NCBI GenBank assembly: GCA_963693315.1
Contig: OY856187.1
Coordinates: forward strand, 392,468,788-392,532,787
Length of the DNA: 64,000 nt
Reading direction: 5' to 3'
DNA from: Diogma glabrata
Taxonomy: Eukaryota > Arthropoda > Insecta > Diptera > Cylindrotomidae
This document shows, piece after piece, positions 10,936 through 28,039 of the stretch. Made by a program: the position numbers and the translations under genes. The number at the start of each line of letters is the position of its first letter. Position 1 is the first letter of the stretch. A model generated the notes under the pieces. That model had not been told where the DNA came from. It searched no databases and saw only the letters and a list, made by a program, of their open reading frames with translations.

Positions 10936-11749
10936 ATAACCTAATTAACTTATGCCACCATAAAGAAGACTTTAAGGTTGACGCTGAATGGCATTTTCAT
11001 GCTACCAGCCATGGAAAGGGACCTTGTGATGGAATTGGTGGTACACTGAAGCGTGCTGCACACCGTTATAGTATGGCCAGCGAAGATAATATTATTGATA
11101 CACCAAAAAAACTTTTCGAATGGGCTTTAAAATGGGAATCTACCATGAACTTTGGATACGCCGATAAAAATGAATATCAATTAACAAAAGAAAAATTACA
11201 AAATCGATATAAAAATGCGATTACTATAAGTGGAACTCAAAAATTTCATTCTTTTGTACCAGTAGATACTAAGACAATAAATGCAAAAATGTTTTCCAAC
11301 TCAAAAGAAACTTTTGAATGTAAAATAAGTTAATAATTTTTAATAACTATATTTATTTTCACATATATAATTTGTATGATATTTTAAAAAGTTTATTCAA
11401 TAATAAAATATTTGTAATTTAATGTTGAAAAACAATCTTTTACTTTATGATCCCATAATAACATAATACGAACATAATACTTCTCCAGTCAAAAGTTCCT
11501 AAATAGATTTAGTTGTTTATACGGATTTTTTGTTTGCAGTCAAGACTGTCAAATTATTTTTTATAAGAGTGACAAGTGATTACTAAAAGTGATAAATAAA
11601 CATTTCATTTTCTATGCCATCTAATACAAAGAAAATAATTGCAGAAGTGCTTTCCTATTCAAAAGAAACTTCTGTTTGTAAAATAAGTAAATCATTTTTA
11701 ACAATTGTATTTATTTTATTTATTGTACTACATATATAATTTTTATAAT

Positions 11750-14265
<2,516 letters not shown>

Positions 14266-14268
14266 ATT

Positions 14269-14348
14269 AGGAGCTAAAGTTGTACTTTTTGTGTTGAGTC
14301 TATAGTTTGACAATTATAGACAAAACACAAAAAGTCACTTTAGCTCTG
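14269..14348. repeat. Imperfect hairpin beside assembly gap
   Basis: GAGCTAAAGTTGTACTTTTT is mirrored by AAAAAGTCACTTTAGCTC, with CTATAG/TTATAG near a short loop at about 14305. It looks like a small inverted-repeat element or the palindromic end of a larger one that broke the assembly. Confidence 0.6.
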
Positions 14349-14352
14349 AATT

Positions 14353-14552
14353 NNNNNNNNNNNNNNNNNNNNNNNNNNNNNNNNNNNNNNNNNNNNNNNN
14401 NNNNNNNNNNNNNNNNNNNNNNNNNNNNNNNNNNNNNNNNNNNNNNNNNNNNNNNNNNNNNNNNNNNNNNNNNNNNNNNNNNNNNNNNNNNNNNNNNNNN
14501 NNNNNNNNNNNNNNNNNNNNNNNNNNNNNNNNNNNNNNNNNNNNNNNNNNNN
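14353..14552. other. Assembly gap of exactly 200 N
   Basis: A run of N of fixed length, so its true size is unknown. Open frames across it are meaningless. Confidence 0.99.
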
Positions 14553-14875
14553 TAATTAAATTTAGAACATTTTATTTGTTTTATTTTTGAATACTTGGTC
14601 AATATGATTTTTGAAAAACGTTGAAATCAAGGCAGTTTGCTGAAGTTAAATACACGTTACTGGTTTTTTATTTAAAAAAAAATACTATCTTTCTCCTTAG
14701 GCGAAGCCCCAAAAAGAATTTTTTCAAAGGGTATCTACAAAATTTTGATTATAATGATCAGCCTAATACATATACAACATACAATGATACACATATACAG
14801 ACCGCCAGTTAAAAATAGTCCCGTAGAAACGAAAAGTCTGAAGTTGACAGAGCGAAATCCTCAAAACTTACGTCT

Positions 14876-15643
14876 ATGTCTGTTTCTGACAAGAGTTTCT
14901 ACAGTGCCAGTAAAAGTTTAAATTCCGGTACAAAATTTTTTATTCCCCCTATTACTGATGGTGATTTAATCGTCAATGATCCCGCAAGAAAAGCTAACTT
15001 GGTCGCTGAAGGCTTTGCTCTGAACTCCACTGTTTTGAAAACTCATAAAGAAATACCCCAAATCCAGTATTTAGGAGTTAGTATGAATGAACCTCACTTC
15101 AAACCCAAAATATTCGCTAAACTTTCAAAGAGGTTAAACATCAACAAAGCCTCAGAAATGGACAATTTTCCACCCATCATTTTATAAACCTTTTTCAAAG
15201 AACTTGCACCAACTTTAACTAAAATATTCTACCAATCCTACAAATATTTCCCTCGTGCTGGAAGTTGACCAATGTCCAGCCCGTCCCCAAAAAGGGACCA
15301 AAATCTCAAATTAAAGGTCAATAGTTTTACTATTGGTCCTATCCAAAGTCTACGAGCATTATATTAATACACACATTTCAAAATTTCTGGAAGAAAATTT
15401 CGAAACAAAAGCATACTTGATACAGGTGGTGAAACATACGTTATCGCTTTAGACATCTCCAAGGCATTCGATCGAGTCTGGCATGCCAACTTAATCAACA
15501 AGCTCGTTGCGTACGGTTTTCATCCCAATGTTGTGAAGCTGATTCAAAATTTTCTATCCAACCGATACATTTCGGTTTCCTTAGACGGATTTTCTTCTGA
15601 GTCTTAACTAATTAACGCTGGTGTACCTTAAGGCTCAGTATTA
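14876..15643 (+). pseudogene. LINE family B reverse transcriptase, N-terminal half
   Basis: The plus strand shows SASKSLNSGTKFFIPPITDG, GVSMNEPHFKPKIFAKL, RLNINKASEMDN (RT fingers), LAPTLTKIFYQSYK, then the palm motif YVIALDISKAFDRVWHANL, LVAYGFHPNVVKLIQNFL and YISVSLDGFSSES. It ends at INAGVP followed by a stop in place of Gln, then GSV. There are frameshifts, several stops, and loss of the fingers segment normally preceding ALDISKAFD. The fragment is 5'-truncated, with no endonuclease attached. It ends sharply at 15643, where LINE A sequence begins on the other strand. Confidence 0.75.
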
Positions 15644-15757
15644 AATTAATTAAATTGTATTTATTCTCTTGTACTTTTCAATACATAACGTCAAAAAAAC
15701 ATAAATAAAGAATTATAATAACTAATTTTATAAAATAAAACTCTAGTATAAATCTAA

Positions 15758-16307
15758 TAGTCCCTGGGCCAGCGCCAATTTCATATGATGAATACCACAT
15801 ATTTTATGCTCCATGAGGCGCCTGTCCTTGACGAGCCCGAAAACATTTGTTCTGCGATTTTTGCAAATCGGCCGCTTTTGCTTTCGGCAAGCTCCGAAAA
15901 ATGCCGATTGCCCGGGATCTTGTAATTTTGTTTGTTTTTAGCTATGGGGGTTGGAAATTTGATTTAGAACACAAGGGCAGCCTTGTCCGACAAAAATTTG
16001 TCCGATAAACCAAACATCCAAAATGTCAGTTGTCGGACTCGACTATAGCAAACACATTTTGGTTGGACAAGCTTACTCTCGTATTATAAAAGAAATTTCC
16101 AACCTCCACAGTTAAAAATAACAAATGTGGTAGCAAATTTACAAGATCGCGGGCAATCGGCATTTTTCGGAGCTTGCCGAACGCAAAAGCGGCCGATTTG
16201 AGAAAAATCATAGAACAAATGTTTTCTGGCTCGTCAAGGACAGGCGCATCACGAAGTATAAAATATGTGGTAATCAGCACATGAAATCGGCGCCGGCCCA
16301 GGGACTA
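15758..16307. mobile_element. Palindromic MITE with TA target duplication
   Basis: Ends TAGTCCCTGGGCC and GGCCCAGGGACTA in inverted orientation, and arms of about 160 bp (for example GGCAAGCTCCGAAAAATGCC in both). The terminal TA on each side fits a TA duplication of Tc1/mariner-like elements. The centre carries TTGTCCGA repeats (around 15985-16020) and no gene. It sits in the 3' UTR of LINE A copy 2. Confidence 0.8.
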
Positions 16308-16678
16308 TAACTAATATATAAAAAAAAAAAAATAATTACAATAGTTTTTTTTCTTTTTTTTAATGTTTACCATGTTTAAAAATTAAAATGATTACAAAAG
16401 AAAAGAGAAATATTATTAATTCGATATCCTTGCTTAGAAGAAAAGTTTGGATAGAGTTGAATTAATCTAAAATTAAAAACATTTTACTAAGTTGTAGTGG
16501 AAGTGGGGTTTTCACATTTTAATACTAATTTAATATTTGAAATAGAGGTATTATAAAATTAAGATATTTCCTAAAAGAAAAAAAGAAAAAAAAATTGAAC
16601 AATTCCATTTAAAACAAAAGCACAAAATAAAGGAAAACCATCAATGATACGTAACGAGGCAAGCCAAAGTTCTGCTAG

Positions 16679-17970
16679 TCAGAATAAATTTAGATTTAGA
16701 TGCGTGCACTCAGACAAATATACTAAATAAGTGTCAGAAATACCAAATAGCAATTCTTTGATAGATAACAAAAACAGTTTTAGTCCTTCGTGAAACTTTA
16801 CCTTTCTAATAATTTCAGGCAACGAGTTAAATAAATACGGTGCAATAGCTAAAAAGTATCTTCTAACGTTTTCTATCCTGAATTTAGGTACTATAAACAT
16901 ACCAAGATTATTGCTACGAATATTATGTTGTTCCAAATGTCGAATAATGTAATTTCCACTTTTGAAATAAAATACTCGTAAAACTTTAAATACGTATAGA
17001 TGACGTAATGGCAATATTTCGCAACTTTTAAATAGTGAAAAAGATGGTTTCATTTTTTTACCCAAAATTACCATAATACAATGTTTCTGAACAATTAGTA
17101 ATGGCTTTAGCGTGGTCTTATAAATTCCTCCCCAGCACGGTATACCATATTCAAATTTTGATTGAATAAAAGCGTAGTAAAATGTCTTAAGTACGCCAAT
17201 AGGACAAACTTTTTTAAGTAAATAAATTTGTCTCAAGAAGATGGAACAAAAATATTTTTGAGATACTCAACATGTTGTTTCCAGCTAAGAGAAGAATCGA
17301 GAAATATACCCAAATATTTAAAAGTCTTCACTCTTTCAATGAATAAACAATTACTCGAACATATTACGTTATTACAATCATGAGAATGACATATAATTCT
17401 TTGTGACAAATTGCTGTAGTTGGACACCTGTGGACTAAAAAACTTGGCTTTTGTTTTTTCACTAATTACCAGCCAATGATTACACAACCAGTTACTTAAG
17501 ATTTTTAGATCATAATTCATAAACACGGCTATATTATCTGTGTTCTTATCACTATAACTCAAGGCCATATCATCAGCAAATGCAACAATATTCCCAATGA
17601 GAGGTAGAGAAAATATTGAGTTTATATATATTAGAAAGAAAATTGGGCCCAATACAGAACTTTGAGGAACACCTCTTTCGATTTTTTGACTACTACTAAA
17701 GCAGTTATTGAACTTCACCCGTTGAGTTCTATCTTTGAGATAAGACTGAAACCAAGAGTATGTTACTCCTCTAAACCCAATTGTTTTCAAGATACGCAAT
17801 AGTTCCTTATGTTCAACTATATCAAACGCCTTTTTAATGTCAACAAACAACCCAGCTGCAACTTTATTTTCATTAATAACAATATAAATTTTATCTAAGA
17901 ACTCCAATGACGCCAACTCAGTACTACGATTTTTAATAAAATCAAATCGATTCTTACTAAAGAAATTATG
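16679..17970 (-). pseudogene. LINE A copy 2: RT palm, thumb and C-terminal domain
   Basis: On the minus strand: FIKNRSTELASLEFLDKIY, GLFVDIKKAFDIVEHKELL (motif A), YLKDRTQRVKFNN, GVPQSSVLGPIFFLIYINS (motif B), IVAFADDMALSYS (FADD catalytic box) and TFKYLGIFLDSSLSWKQHV. The frame changes near 17236. The C-terminal part then reads KFEYGIPCWGGIYKTTLKPL and APYLFNSLPEIIRKV, typical of the region after RT in CR1/Jockey-like LINEs. Motif B has Ser for the usual Gly in PQGS. The upstream fingers lie beyond the insertion at 17975. Confidence 0.82.
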
Positions 17971-17974
17971 CTTA

Positions 17975-18415
17975 CTAGGAAGGCCCGGCGTGCTTCGCTA
18001 CGCTTATAAATAAAGTTTTTGCGTAGACATTTTGTTGACGTAGAAGCAAAGATTTCAAAATGTGGTAATGAAAAATGCTAGCATATAATTTTTAATTTTT
18101 CTTTTTAAATATACGAATGAAAAATAATCAGAACTCTAGCTGATCAGTTCGGATATATGACCAATTAGCAATCAAATAAGTTAGAGATCAAATAAGTTTA
18201 CTTGAAAACTTATTTGATCGCTAATTTTTCATATATCCGAACTGATCAGCTAGAGTTTCTGATTATTTTTCATTCATATATTAAAAAAGAAAAATTAAAA
18301 ATTATACGCTAGCATTTCTCATTACCACTTTTTGAAATCATTGCTTCTACGTCAACAAAATGTCTACGCAAAAACTTTATTTATAAGCGTAGCGAAGCAC
18401 GCCGGGCCATCCTAG
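17975..18415. mobile_element. Near-perfect palindromic MITE, TA duplication, CCCGGCGTGCTTCGC ends
   Basis: Begins CTAGGAAGGCCCGGCGTGCT and ends with the inverse, CGCCGGGCCATCCTAG, flanked by TA on both sides (17973-17974 and 18416-18417). The arms are about 200 bp with few mismatches around a short centre near 18180. No coding sequence. Probably a Tc1/mariner-mobilised or foldback MITE. It lies within the RT gene of LINE A. Confidence 0.85.
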
Positions 18416-18800
18416 TATAAAATACTATAATAAAAATTCTAACAAACTCTCAAACTATCATACCAAACACACACATTACAAAATTGTCGAAAAAAACAAA
18501 GAAAAATAACGTCTATACTCTACCAAATCATTACATAAACTGAAAAAAATATATAAAATACTATAAACAAAGAAAGACTTGGACGATCCATTTGATTTGA
18601 TTTGAGGGGAGCCAGTTGAATTCAAAAATACATTTAAATTCGTCTATAACTTCTTTATTTATGATTCGAAAAATCCCAAAAATCTCTCAGATCTAGGTTA
18701 CACAAATATCAGTTAGCAGTGCAAATGTGGAATAAGTCAAAATTCGAATAAAAAAGCCCTAGCCTGTACAAAGTACAAAGTGCGTATTAATATATAAGAA
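18416..18800. other. Unassigned sequence within LINE A RT
   Basis: Between the MITE and the point where RT fingers resume (about 18800) is sequence with no recognised coding potential. It contains TTTGATTTGATTTGA and a TACAAAGTACAAAGT doublet. It probably entered together with or before the MITE. Confidence 0.35.
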
Positions 18801-19160
18801 GATTAAGAAAACTTAGCATTCTATGTTTAACTAATTTTTATAATATTTTTGATAATATCGGCGGTAGGGATATAAGTCTATAGTTTCAAGCACAACTAGT
18901 GTCTCCTTTCTTGAATACCGGAATTACCAGGGCAGATTTCAATTTATCGGGCACAATACTAGTCTCAAAACTCAAACTAAAAACATGAGCTAAAACATTC
19001 GCTATATTAGTTGAAATTTTAAACATATAGTTACTAAACCCAAATACATCATTAGATTTCTTTGAATTGAGAGAACTGATAATTGAGATTATTTCGAAGT
19101 TTGAGGTTGGTTTCATAAAGAAACTAGACTCTATAGTATTATTATAGTAGGACACGAGAA
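18800..19160 (-). pseudogene. LINE A copy 2: RT fingers
   Basis: Minus strand: FEIISIISSLNSKKSNDVFG, ANVLAHVFSLSFETSIVPDK, KSALVIPVFKKGDTSCA, then, after a TGA, NYRLISLPPILSKIL and HRMLSFLN. These are the RT N-terminal blocks (VIPVFKKGD and NYRPIS-like). At least two stops interrupt it. Confidence 0.72.
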
Positions 19161-19254
19161 GTTATCAAGTGCCGGCGCTTCATTAGTCAGTTATTTACAT
19201 ATATTAACAAAACGATTCTTAAATTCATTCGCTATTTCTATTGGATCGTTTATA

Positions 19255-20503
19255 CTACTTTTTAGTAACTCCTTGCTTATTTTTTATTAAAACCTGCTTT
19301 ACAACATTATTATTACAGTTCTTAGTTAGAATTTCATTAACAATTTTCCAACTTCCTTTACTATTAGATCTATTTTGGATAAACTTCCCTCTATAAAACA
19401 ATTCTTTTTCTTTCACAACCTCCACTGCAATGTCATTAGACATTTTTTCAAATTCTTGTCTGAGATTAATATTATTGGAATATTTTTTTAATTTTTTGGG
19501 GAGGTGATTCTTTTTATTAATTTTTTACACAATTTATTTGAAATCCAAGGTTTTAATTTCTTAGGATGCGGTTACAACACTGATCGAAGTACTCAGTTCT
19601 ACATAATCCGAAAAAGCATCAATAAATGAATCCAACGCTTTATTGGGACAACGTTCATTATAAATGTTTAGAGCTCTTGCGACAGCAATTCATTGAGAAT
19701 ATTATAATTTACGGTTGTTGTTGGTAGAGATTGTAATTCCGCAGATTCAGGGATTGATTCAAGTTTAATAGTAGAATCAGATTATGATCAGTTATATTCA
19801 GATTAAGTGATTGAGTTTGTATTATCACTTTAGAGGAGTTTTGAAGTTTTGCAAAAAAGTGGTCAATACAGGTATTAGAAGCAGGTCGTGTAGTTTCATT
19901 CAACAATGTTTCTAAGCCCTCCGCCCCTAACAAATACAAATATTCATCACTTTCTTGAGATGAACTAAGAATATTAATATTAATATCACCAAGAATTATA
20001 AAGTTTTTGCTGTTAATTTTTGTTAAAACGGGGGTGAACTCCGATAGAAAAGTTTGGATCGGCATATAATTAAACCTATAAATACAAACGAAGGTAAAAG
20101 TTTCATTAAAAATTTGAAACTCCAATTTTAAAATATCTGCAGATTTGAGATTCCAAGTTGCAATATTAACATCATTTCTTACATATACACACACTCTACC
20201 TGCTCTATACTTAATATTACAACACCCATACAAATTATAGCCCTCTATATTATAATTCTTCAATTCATTGTCTTCAATCCAGATCTCTGACAAAAACATT
20301 AACAAAGGCAGACTATTTAGGACATCAACATGAGCTATAAACTTATCTAAATTTGCACGCATGCTACGGATATTCTGATGCAGAACAATAACCTCCTCAA
20401 CTATGCTATAATTAGCATTTAGAGAAGCATTTGAAATATCAAGAGGGGACGTAGAATCGTGATCAGGATCTGTATATATTATATTTTTCTTATTTACTGG
20501 CAT
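19255..20503 (-). pseudogene. LINE A copy 2: endonuclease and linker
   Basis: The frame starts at ATG 20503 (MPVNKKNIIY) and holds 264 codons with endonuclease motifs LHQNIRSMRANLDKFIA, LMFLSEIWIEDNELKN, RVCVYVRNDV, FVCIYRFNYMP, FIILGDININIL, ASNTCIDHFF and NITDHNLI. It lacks the extra T found in copy 1. The frame fails at about 19709 and continues as a fragment (19443-19255, VVKEKELFYRGKFIQNRSNS) before RT. It would nick target DNA if intact. Confidence 0.8.
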
Positions 20504-20512
20504 TTTTTTACT

Positions 20513-20634
20513 TCACCACAATTGTTCACGCATTATCGTGAATTTTTAAATAGTTTATCTGAAAAATCAAAATATTTTAAATTAAAATCAAAAAAACAAA
20601 ACACTTCCAAAACTCGATAATTATTTAATAAAAA
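20513..20634. other. Possible LINE A 5' leader
   Basis: AT-rich sequence directly upstream of the LINE A start, with TTCACGCATTATCGTGAA as a small palindrome. No gene recognised. Confidence 0.3.
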
Positions 20635-21195
20635 AAAAATGAAGTGCGTAATCTTTACACGCTGTTGAAGTAAAACTTCTTTGGCCACTGCAGCAGGTAT
20701 TACTAAAAATATTAAATATAAAATAAAATAGATATATAATATTGAAATTTAGAGTTTCTTTCCAATATTCTTGATAATATAATTTGCAACAATGTGTAAT
20801 AAAAAGCCATATTTACATGTTTTTCAAAGTCTTACAACGTATTACAAATTAAATTTCACGATGAATGCATGTCCACTTAATTTAACAATTGGTACAACAA
20901 TTGATGCATTTTTCAAAAAAATTTAGCAAATTTGTCATAAACCTCTAATTTCATATTTCAATTATGTTAATAATTGAATTGACTTTGTAACACCTTATGT
21001 AAATATTACTTTTTATTACACATGCTGCAAATTATATTATCATGAAATGCAACTTGCAAAATAAATATGTCAAATTGCAATGCAATATGACATATTTATT
21101 TTATATTTCATCTTTTTATTAATACCTGCCACAGTAGCCAAAGAAATTTATTTCAACCGCGTGCAAAGATTACACCACTCATTTTTCTATATAAC
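20635..21195. repeat. Long inverted repeat around AT-rich centre
   Basis: GTAATCTTTACACGCTGTTG and CTTTGGCCACTGCAGCAGG (20648-20698) recur inverted at 21121-21180, and weaker pairing continues inward (GATAATATAATTTGCA on both arms). The left arm contains the palindrome GAAGTAAAACTTC, and the right arm holds a decayed version. It forms the left portion of a minisatellite-bearing element. Confidence 0.7.
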
Positions 21196-21896
21196 AAAAC
21201 AAATTTAATCAACACAAATATTTTTTCCCGCCCGGGAAAGCCCGGGATGCAAAATCTAAACACCATGACAACCATGACCACCGTGACACCACCACGACCA
21301 TCATGAACACCATGACCACCATGACCACCGTGACCACCATTACCACCATGACCACCATGACCAACATGAACAATATGACCATCATGACCACCGTGAACAC
21401 CATGACCATCATGACCACCGTGAACACCATGACCACCATGACCACCTTGACCACCATAACCACCATGACCACTATGACCACCATGACCACCATAACCACT
21501 ATAACCACCATGACCACCATAACCAACATGATCACCGTGAACACCATGACCATCGTGACCACCATAACCACCATAGCCACTATACCACCATGACCACCAT
21601 AAGCAACATGACCACCGTGAACACCATGACCACCATGACCACCGTAACCACCATGACCATCGTGACCACCATAAACAACATAGCCACCATGACCACTATG
21701 ACTACCATGACCACAATGAACACAATGACCACCATGACCACCGTGACCAGCATGACCGCCATAACCACCGTGAACACCGTGATCATCATTACCACTATGA
21801 CCACTATGACCACTATTACCACCATGACTACCATGACCACCAAGACCACCATGACCACAATGACTACTATAACCAGCCCTAAAGAAGTTTTACTTC
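20667..21896. mobile_element. Putative minisatellite-carrying element, copy 1
   Basis: Bracketed by GAAGTAAAACTTCTTT at 20667 and its inverse AAAGAAGTTTTACTTC ending at 21896. Inside are the inverted-repeat block and a 9-bp-based minisatellite. The same arrangement recurs at 40278-41588, and a left half at 59915. Ends and type (Helentron-like or TIR-based) are uncertain. Confidence 0.5.
21255..21875. repeat. 9-bp minisatellite, ACCACCATG family
   Basis: Tandem 9-mers, mainly CCATGACCA with GTG, ATC and AAC variants, e.g. ACCACCGTGAACACCATG. Read in different frames this gives Thr-Met, Val-Met or Gly-His-Gly repeats on both strands. It is open in several frames because the unit lacks stop codons, so these are not evidence of a protein. 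Confidence 0.93.
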
Positions 21897-25256
<3,360 letters not shown>

Positions 25257-25261
25257 CGATA

Positions 25262-25730
25262 TGAGGTATAACGGAATTTAGCGGCACTCTCATGGTCGCA
25301 TTTTTTGACCTAGACCAAACACTTTTTCTGAGCGTGTTGCGGCAAACAATTTCTTAGATAAATTCGACAACTGGCCATATCCGGGTGCAGGTTAAGAGTC
25401 TAGAGCCTTAAAACTGTCAAAAACAAAGCGTTATAACGGCCGTTTGGGGCAAAATATGTAAACAAAATTTATAAATATTAATTACTTGAACATATTTCTA
25501 TCATTTTTTAAAAAGCCAGACATCTGCAATAAAAGGTTCTTTAGCTATCTGCAATAAACTGTGTGAAGTACAACGGCATTTAGCGGCACTTTCACGGTCA
25601 CATTTTTTCACTTACGCTAAAAATATTTTCTAGGTATGTTGCGGCAAACAGTTTCCTAAATATGTTTGACAATTGGCCATATCGGGGTACAGGTTAAGTG
25701 CCTAGAGCCCAAAACCTGTATAAAATAATG
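25262..25730 (+). repeat. Two direct copies of a ~165-bp repeat, period about 304
   Basis: ATTTAGCGGCACTCTCATGG (about 25275) and ATTTAGCGGCACTTTCACGG (about 25579) begin two copies that also share GTTGCGGCAAACA, TTGGCCATATC and GGTTAAG, then TCTAGAGCC or CCTAGAGCC. No gene is seen. Probably two units of an interspersed or satellite family. Confidence 0.75.
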
Positions 25731-26940
25731 TTTATTTTTAAAGTTAGTTTAATACTTCTGTTTTTAATTAGTATTTTTTATAAAGTAATCTGATAAATCC
25801 GATTCTAATTGCACACATAATTGTCTGATCCCGAAATCTACCTATTTCTAGCGGATATACCTGCCGCTTGGACTTTTTTTTATTTTATTGTGTTTAAATT
25901 TCTACTTAAGTTTTTTTGGAATTGTGTGCATGTATATGTTTAAAATTCAAAATCAGACTGTAGTATGATAGAGATGAATATATATGGTTATATATCTGTT
26001 CAAATGACTACTTCCGACATTTATATGTCGACATTTATATGTGTGTCATAATTGAATTGTATCGTATATTTGCTGAATATTATATTCGTTTTTTGATCTT
26101 CCGTTGCCAAATTCTTAAAACGCGCCTTAAGAAGTTTTACTTCAATAAACTAATATAATAATACACGATTTACAAATATTTGAATCTGGAATCAGCTGTC
26201 TTGTTGTAAAATTCAAATGTTATCACTCTGGATATGACTTAAAATTGATAGAATATACTTATCTTTTAGAAACATTCCAGTTGATCCAGATTGTGATAGT
26301 TGCCAATTGTACTGCCATTTGTGTATTCTATAAATAGTGAATTATCAATTTAATTAGATATACATAATTACCAAAACAATCCTCTGTGTCATCATGTCAA
26401 ATTGACGTAATTGAGTTTGATGCGTTCGGCAAAACTGTCGATTAAAATAAAACTTGGGCGAATTGATTGCGTCCGGTAATTATGGTAATTATAATATTCG
26501 AGTTTTTCGAGCTTGTCAAAACTTATCGTTGTTTTGTTTAATCTGTATACGTGGCATGGAGACTTTTTACTATATAAAAGATTGTTTTTTGTAATATTTC
26601 TTCTTATTATTATTTTTTAATTCAGATCTTATTGGATCATTAGTTCTTATTACTTTTAGTTTTTAAAAATTATTTGGAGCAGTACGCTTTATAAATTATG
26701 GCCTCAAGTGGATTTAAATAATTGAGTAATGTTTGTGCTAAGTAAAGCTCTGTAAAACTTATCTGTAAATTGTTTAAAAATTAGTGTTTGATAATAAATG
26801 ATAAAAGGAAACCTCGAGGTTCTGTATACATTGGAATTTTTTAAAAAGGTTGTTGTGTTAATGAATTTTCTTCTTTTACATGTTACACACTTCATGATGT
26901 AATTTAAGTTCCGGTGTTCATTTTTATACAACTCTAATTA
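25731..26940. other. AT-rich stretch with one GAAGTTTTACTTC palindrome
   Basis: No gene recognised. CGCGCCTTAAGAAGTTTTAC (from 26121) continuing into TTCAA is another copy of the palindrome that brackets the minisatellite elements, here in the orientation found at their right ends. Confidence 0.4.
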
Positions 26941-26941
26941 T

Positions 26942-27760
26942 AGTCGTCCAGTATGCTGATAAATTTATGAATAATAGGACGAGTCTCATCGTTTTATGTG
27001 CTATTTATTTATGCCGTCCTGCATGCTGATCATCATTTAATTTAATATATGTCATCATCAAATTTATGAATAATAGCACAAGTCTCATCGTTTTATGTGC
27101 TACTAATTTGTACCAGCCTACATGCTGATCAACATTATAATTTAATATACGTCATCGTCGACATTATGAATAGCATTACAAGTTTTCATCGTTCATATGC
27201 TATTAATTTGTACCAGCTTACATACTGAGTATCAGAATTATTAATTATCGTCAAGTTTATAAATTGTAGTACTAGTCTCATCGTTTTATGTGCTACTAAT
27301 TTATACCAGCCTACATGCTGATCAACATTATAATTTATTACACGTCATCGTCAAATTTATGAATAATAGCACGAGTCTCATCATTTTATGTGCTACTAAT
27401 TTGTACCAGTCTACATGCTGAGTATCAGAATTATTAATTATCGTCAAGTTTATGAATTGTAGTACAAGTCTCATCGTTTTATGTGCTACCAATTTGTACC
27501 AGCCTATATGCTGAGCATCAGAATTATTATTATACGTAATCATCAAGTTTATGAATTGTAGTACAAGTCTCATCGTTTATGTGCTACTAATTTGTACCAG
27601 CCTACATGCTGAGCATTATATCATTATCAACTTACGTCATCCAGTTTGGTGATGGAAATTTATGAATAGCATTACAAGTTTTCATCGTTCTATGTGCTAT
27701 TATTTTGAACGTCATAACTACTGATTTATGTTATCCTGCATGCTGATGTAGAACTATTTT
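26942..27760 (+). repeat. Tandem satellite, unit about 95-105 bp, about eight copies
   Basis: Each unit contains TACCAGCCTACATGCTGA, a CGTCATCGTCAAATTTATGA-like segment and AGTCTCATCGTTTTATGTGC followed by TACTAATTTG. Starts lie near 27005, 27111, 27208, 27302, 27401, 27496 and 27592. Units diverge modestly. Short open frames across it are repetitive and not genes. Confidence 0.85.
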
Positions 27761-28039
27761 AATACACAAGTTTCATCAAATTTATGTTTGGCTTTTGCTG
27801 TTTTACAAATTGTCATCTGCCGACTAAACTTAGTCGCACATCGTGAAATTTTTAAAATTTGGGTTGGAAGTTGATGTGCCAACCAGTATCAGTACACTTT
27901 ATCAAATAAAGTCCACCTTCCATCGATTCCACATCAACAATTTTAAATTGTGTGAAGTAATGCAATCTATCGTGAAAAAAACAAATCTTACATACCCCAA
28001 ATTTTATTTTTTCTTTTGTTTTGGACCATCCTCTATCTA
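27761..28039. other. Spacer without recognised gene
   Basis: A 65-codon open stretch (27843-28040) resembles nothing I know. Confidence 0.3.

Larger units (their letters stand above)
10140..11333 (+). pseudogene. Transposase-like gene with SDGA/SQFKNK-type and HGKGPCDGIGG motifs, split by an insertion
   Basis: The first part (to about 10378) reads VHLFITKLIEFIKTHINSN and then TDGAPSQYKNKHNLIN. The second part, after the insertion, reads EWHFHATSHGKGPCDGIGGT (about 10992-11050) and LKRAAHRYSMASEDN, ending with TAA at 11334. This motif pair recurs in proteins encoded by insect and cnidarian repeats and is likely part of a cut-and-paste transposase. I cannot name the superfamily. The N-terminal half is missing or not recognisable, probably because of the LINE B insertion. 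The gene is oriented toward the right terminus, and its 3' end is duplicated downstream. Confidence 0.62.
15644..20512 (-). mobile_element. LINE family A, copy 2, long but interrupted
   Basis: Minus-strand non-LTR element reading from an ORF2 start at 20503 through endonuclease, linker, RT and C-terminal domain to an AT-rich 3' UTR. The 3' UTR continues beyond one palindromic MITE (15758-16307) and seems to end near 15644 with AATAAATACAATTTAATTAA-like sequence. A second insertion block (17975 to about 18800) splits RT. Frameshifts and stops lie between the blocks. Family A belongs to the CR1/Jockey group by its RT motifs, and the exact clade is not resolved. Confidence 0.75.

Noticed and set aside
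14300..14602. Open frames crossing the N gaps (also 38429-38722)
   Set aside because: They consist of unknown bases.
26942..27760. CRISPR-like array of spaced repeats
   Set aside because: The whole ~100-bp unit repeats with drift. There are no short exact repeats with unique spacers, and the DNA is eukaryotic.
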